Shown here: in pieces, positions 22,831 to 24,729 of the stretch
How positions within the stretch are numbered: position 1 is the stretch's first letter
Layout: every line of letters starts with the position of its first letter
NCBI GenBank assembly: GCA_036274055.1
Contig: DASUGM010000134.1
Location: forward strand, 1-24,729
DNA length: 24,729 nt
Origin: DASUGM01 sp036274055
GTDB lineage: Bacteria; Acidobacteriota; Vicinamibacteria; Vicinamibacterales; SCN-69-37
Direction of reading: 5' to 3'
Notes under the pieces: model-generated
What the model saw: only the letters and a program-made list of their open reading frames with translations
Database searches by the model: none
Told to the model about the DNA's origin: nothing
Position numbers and translations under genes: made by a program

Positions 22831-24729
22831 ATGCGCGGGCCGCTGTTTCTTCGCGTTCTGATCGCGCGCATCCGCGCCTGGTTCCGTCGCGACGTCGTCG
22901 CCGGCGAAATCAAAGAAGAACTCGAGTTTCATCTCGCCGCGCGCGTCACGGAGTACGAACGCGCCGGGCTCCAGCGCGACGAGGCGCGGCGTAGAGCCCG
23001 GACGCGGATCGGCAATATCGCGGTGCACGCAGATCGGGGCTACGACATTCGTGGAGGCGGCGTGATGGAGACGATTGTTCAGGACATCCGGCAGGGGATG
23101 CGGCTGTTGCGGCGCCAGCCGGGATTTGCCGCGATCGCGATCCTCACGATCGCGCTGGCGATCGGCGCGTCGACCGCGGTGTTCAGCGTCATCGACGCCG
23201 CGCTGCTGCGACCGCTGCCGTATCCACAGCCCGAGCAGTTGATGAAAGTCGATCTGCAGGTGCGCACGCCGGATCGGAAGATCGACGGCGCCACGCCCTC
23301 GATCGAAGACGTACGCCGATGGGCAGCGGCGGGCGGCAGCGCGGTCACGCACGTCGCCATCTCCCGTGCCGACGTTCCGGACCGCGTCATCGAGACCGGG
23401 ACGCCGGAGCGGGTCGCGGTGTCCAACGTCACCGAGGACTACCTCCCGATGCACGGCGTGCGAGCGCTGCACGGGCGGACCTTCACCGCCGCCGATCTCG
23501 CCCCCGGCGCGCCGAAGGTGATTGTGCTGGGATTCGGCTTCTGGCGCAGCCGGCTCGCCGCCGATCCGTCGGTCGTTGGCCGGAGCGTCCGCTTCGACGG
23601 CCAGCCCGTCACCATCGTCGGCGTGCTGTCGCCGTTCAAGACCAGCGTTGCGATCTGGCGGCCGCTGGAAAGCCCGGCCGATGAGAGCGAGCTCCGTAAT
23701 CGCGGCTGGGACGTCATCGCGCGCCTCCGGCCGGATGTCAGCGCCGCCGAAGCCAACGACCGCCTCACGGCGGTGACGCGCGCCGCCAGACCCGAAGATG
23801 CGGCGACCACCGTGCAACTGTCGTCGATGCTCGACGAGGTCAGCGCCGACTACACCATCACGGTGACGATCATCGCGAGCGCAGTCGGCGTGGTGCTGCT
23901 GATTGCGTGCGTCAACGTCGGCGGCTTGCTGCTCGCGCGCGGGGCCACGCGGCGGCAGGAACTGGCGGTGCGCGCATCGATGGGCGCGGGCCGATGGCGG
24001 TTGGCGAGGCAGTTGCTGACCGAAAGCCTGGTGCTCGCCGTGATCGGCGGCGCCGCCGGCATGCTGATCGCGTCGCTCTCGATAAATGTCATCGCCGCCA
24101 ACATCCCGATTCAGCTGCAAGACGACGCGCCGGCGACGGTGAATGGCGCGGTGCTCGCGGCCAGCGCCGCGCTGACGATGTTGACCGGCTTGATGTTCGG
24201 CGGCTGGCCAGCCCTGCGCTTGTCGCGCGTCCGGGTCAGTCCGACGATTGCGCGCGAAGGTCGTGACTCGGTGACGCCGCTGTCGCGCCGCGGCGGCCAG
24301 ATTCTGATCGCCGCCGAGATCGCGCTCGCCGTCGTGCTGCTCGCCGGCGCCGGGTTGATGTTGCGCAGCTTCGCGCGGATTCTCGACGTCGATCTGGGTT
24401 TCGATCCCTCGAAGTTCCTCGCGATGGAGACATCGATCCTTGACCAGGACCCAGCAGCGCAAGCGGCGTTCTATCCGGCGCTGATCGATGCCGTCAAGCA
24501 GCAACCCGGCGTCACCGACGCCGGCGCCATCGACCTGATGCCGCTCGGCGAGATGCTCATGGTGTCCTTCGCGGATGTGGTCGGCGGGAAGAAGGGCCTG
24601 GACATCTTTCCGCATCAAGTGACGCCAGGCGTGTTCAAGGCGCTGGGAATCCGGTTGCGACAGGGCAGGTTCATCGAGCCGGCCGACATGACCGCGAAGG
24701 AGCGTGTCGCCGTCGTCAGCGAGACCGGA
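22831..24729 (+). CDS. ADOP-family ABC permease, copy 2 (3' end beyond window)
   Basis: This is the second permease of the tandem pair, open for 633 codons to the window end with no stop. It starts at ATG 22831, 10 nt after the previous stop, without a clear Shine-Dalgarno. The prefix domain EIKEELEFHLAAR, the sequence MVETIVQD-like junction (VMETIVQDIRQGMRLLRRQP), TM1 (AIAILTIALAIGASTAVFSV) and LLRPLPYPQPEQL follow copy 1 almost position for position. TM2-4 (VVLLIACVNVGGLLLARGA onward) and TM5 are present and the window ends in the second periplasmic domain. The middle periplasmic region is much less similar, suggesting an old duplication with divergent extracytoplasmic surfaces. The two products could pair, but this is inference. 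Confidence 0.93.
   Translation, partial: MRGPLFLRVLIARIRAWFRRDVVAGEIKEELEFHLAARVTEYERAGLQRDEARRRARTRIGNIAVHADRGYDIRGGGVMETIVQDIRQGMRLLRRQPGFAAIAILTIALAIGASTAVFSVIDAALLRPLPYPQPEQLMKVDLQVRTPDRKIDGATPSIEDVRRWAAAGGSAVTHVAISRADVPDRVIETGTPERVAVSNVTEDYLPMHGVRALHGRTFTAADLAPGAPKVIVLGFGFWRSRLAADPSVVGRSVRFDGQPVTIVGVLSPFKTSVAIWRPLESPADESELRNRGWDVIARLRPDVSAAEANDRLTAVTRAARPEDAATTVQLSSMLDEVSADYTITVTIIASAVGVVLLIACVNVGGLLLARGATRRQELAVRASMGAGRWRLARQLLTESLVLAVIGGAAGMLIASLSINVIAANIPIQLQDDAPATVNGAVLAASAALTMLTGLMFGGWPALRLSRVRVSPTIAREGRDSVTPLSRRGGQILIAAEIALAVVLLAGAGLMLRSFARILDVDLGFDPSKFLAMETSILDQDPAAQAAFYPALIDAVKQQPGVTDAGAIDLMPLGEMLMVSFADVVGGKKGLDIFPHQVTPGVFKALGIRLRQGRFIEPADMTAKERVAVVSETG

Noticed and set aside
22708..24618. 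Long minus-strand open frame opposite the ADOP permeases.
   Set aside because: It is antisense to clear membrane-protein genes, has no recognisable motif and an Arg/Gln/Asp-heavy composition typical of shadow frames.

Overview
The window is a GC-rich bacterial chromosome segment with dense, mostly housekeeping content. Two tandem 'orphan' MacB/FtsX-type permeases, each with the N-terminal prefix domain of the acidobacterial duplicated orphan permease (ADOP) family and led by a PadR regulator, point to Acidobacteriota, perhaps the Vicinamibacteria. This placement is inferred from family content and base composition, not from a marker-gene tree.

Layout from left to right. 2-1635: an ABC-2 export pair, an ATPase cut by the window edge and its permease. 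1682-5080 (minus): a SWIM-SNF2 helicase. 5248-9152: a tightly overlapping run yebC-ruvC-ruvA-ruvB-fabH, joining Holliday-junction processing with fatty-acid initiation. 9185-11344 (minus): glgX, convergent with fabH. 11371-12875: a DUF4112 membrane protein coupled to queA. 13247-14185: a conserved enzyme-like protein of uncertain function, distantly like deoxyhypusine synthase. 14390-17839: a CAU-anticodon tRNA, tilS and ftsH, followed after a terminator by folP (18025-18882). 18925-19655 (minus): a Phd/VapC-type toxin-antitoxin pair. 19873-24729: padR and the two ADOP permeases, the second cut by the window end.

Most plus-strand neighbours share 4-nt NTGA stop/start overlaps and often start with GTG, so translational coupling is the main operon design. 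Two promoters (vapB and padR) place the -10 box so close to the ATG that leaderless mRNAs are expected.

The most unusual feature is a set of intergenic elements that share one architecture. Each has a short-unit (7-10 bp) direct array, a spacer, and an inverted, somewhat diverged copy of the array. They lie at 9153-9245, 12876-13230, 14189-14355, 17843-18012 and 19688-19842. Four of the five begin 0-3 nt after an upstream stop codon. One has become the C-terminal coding sequence of glgX. One has been tandemly duplicated together with the last bases of queA and carries a 44-bp near-perfect palindrome. One lies exactly between two divergent promoters. They resemble REP/BIME elements or cyanobacterial heptameric STRRs in style, but I do not recognise them as a named family.
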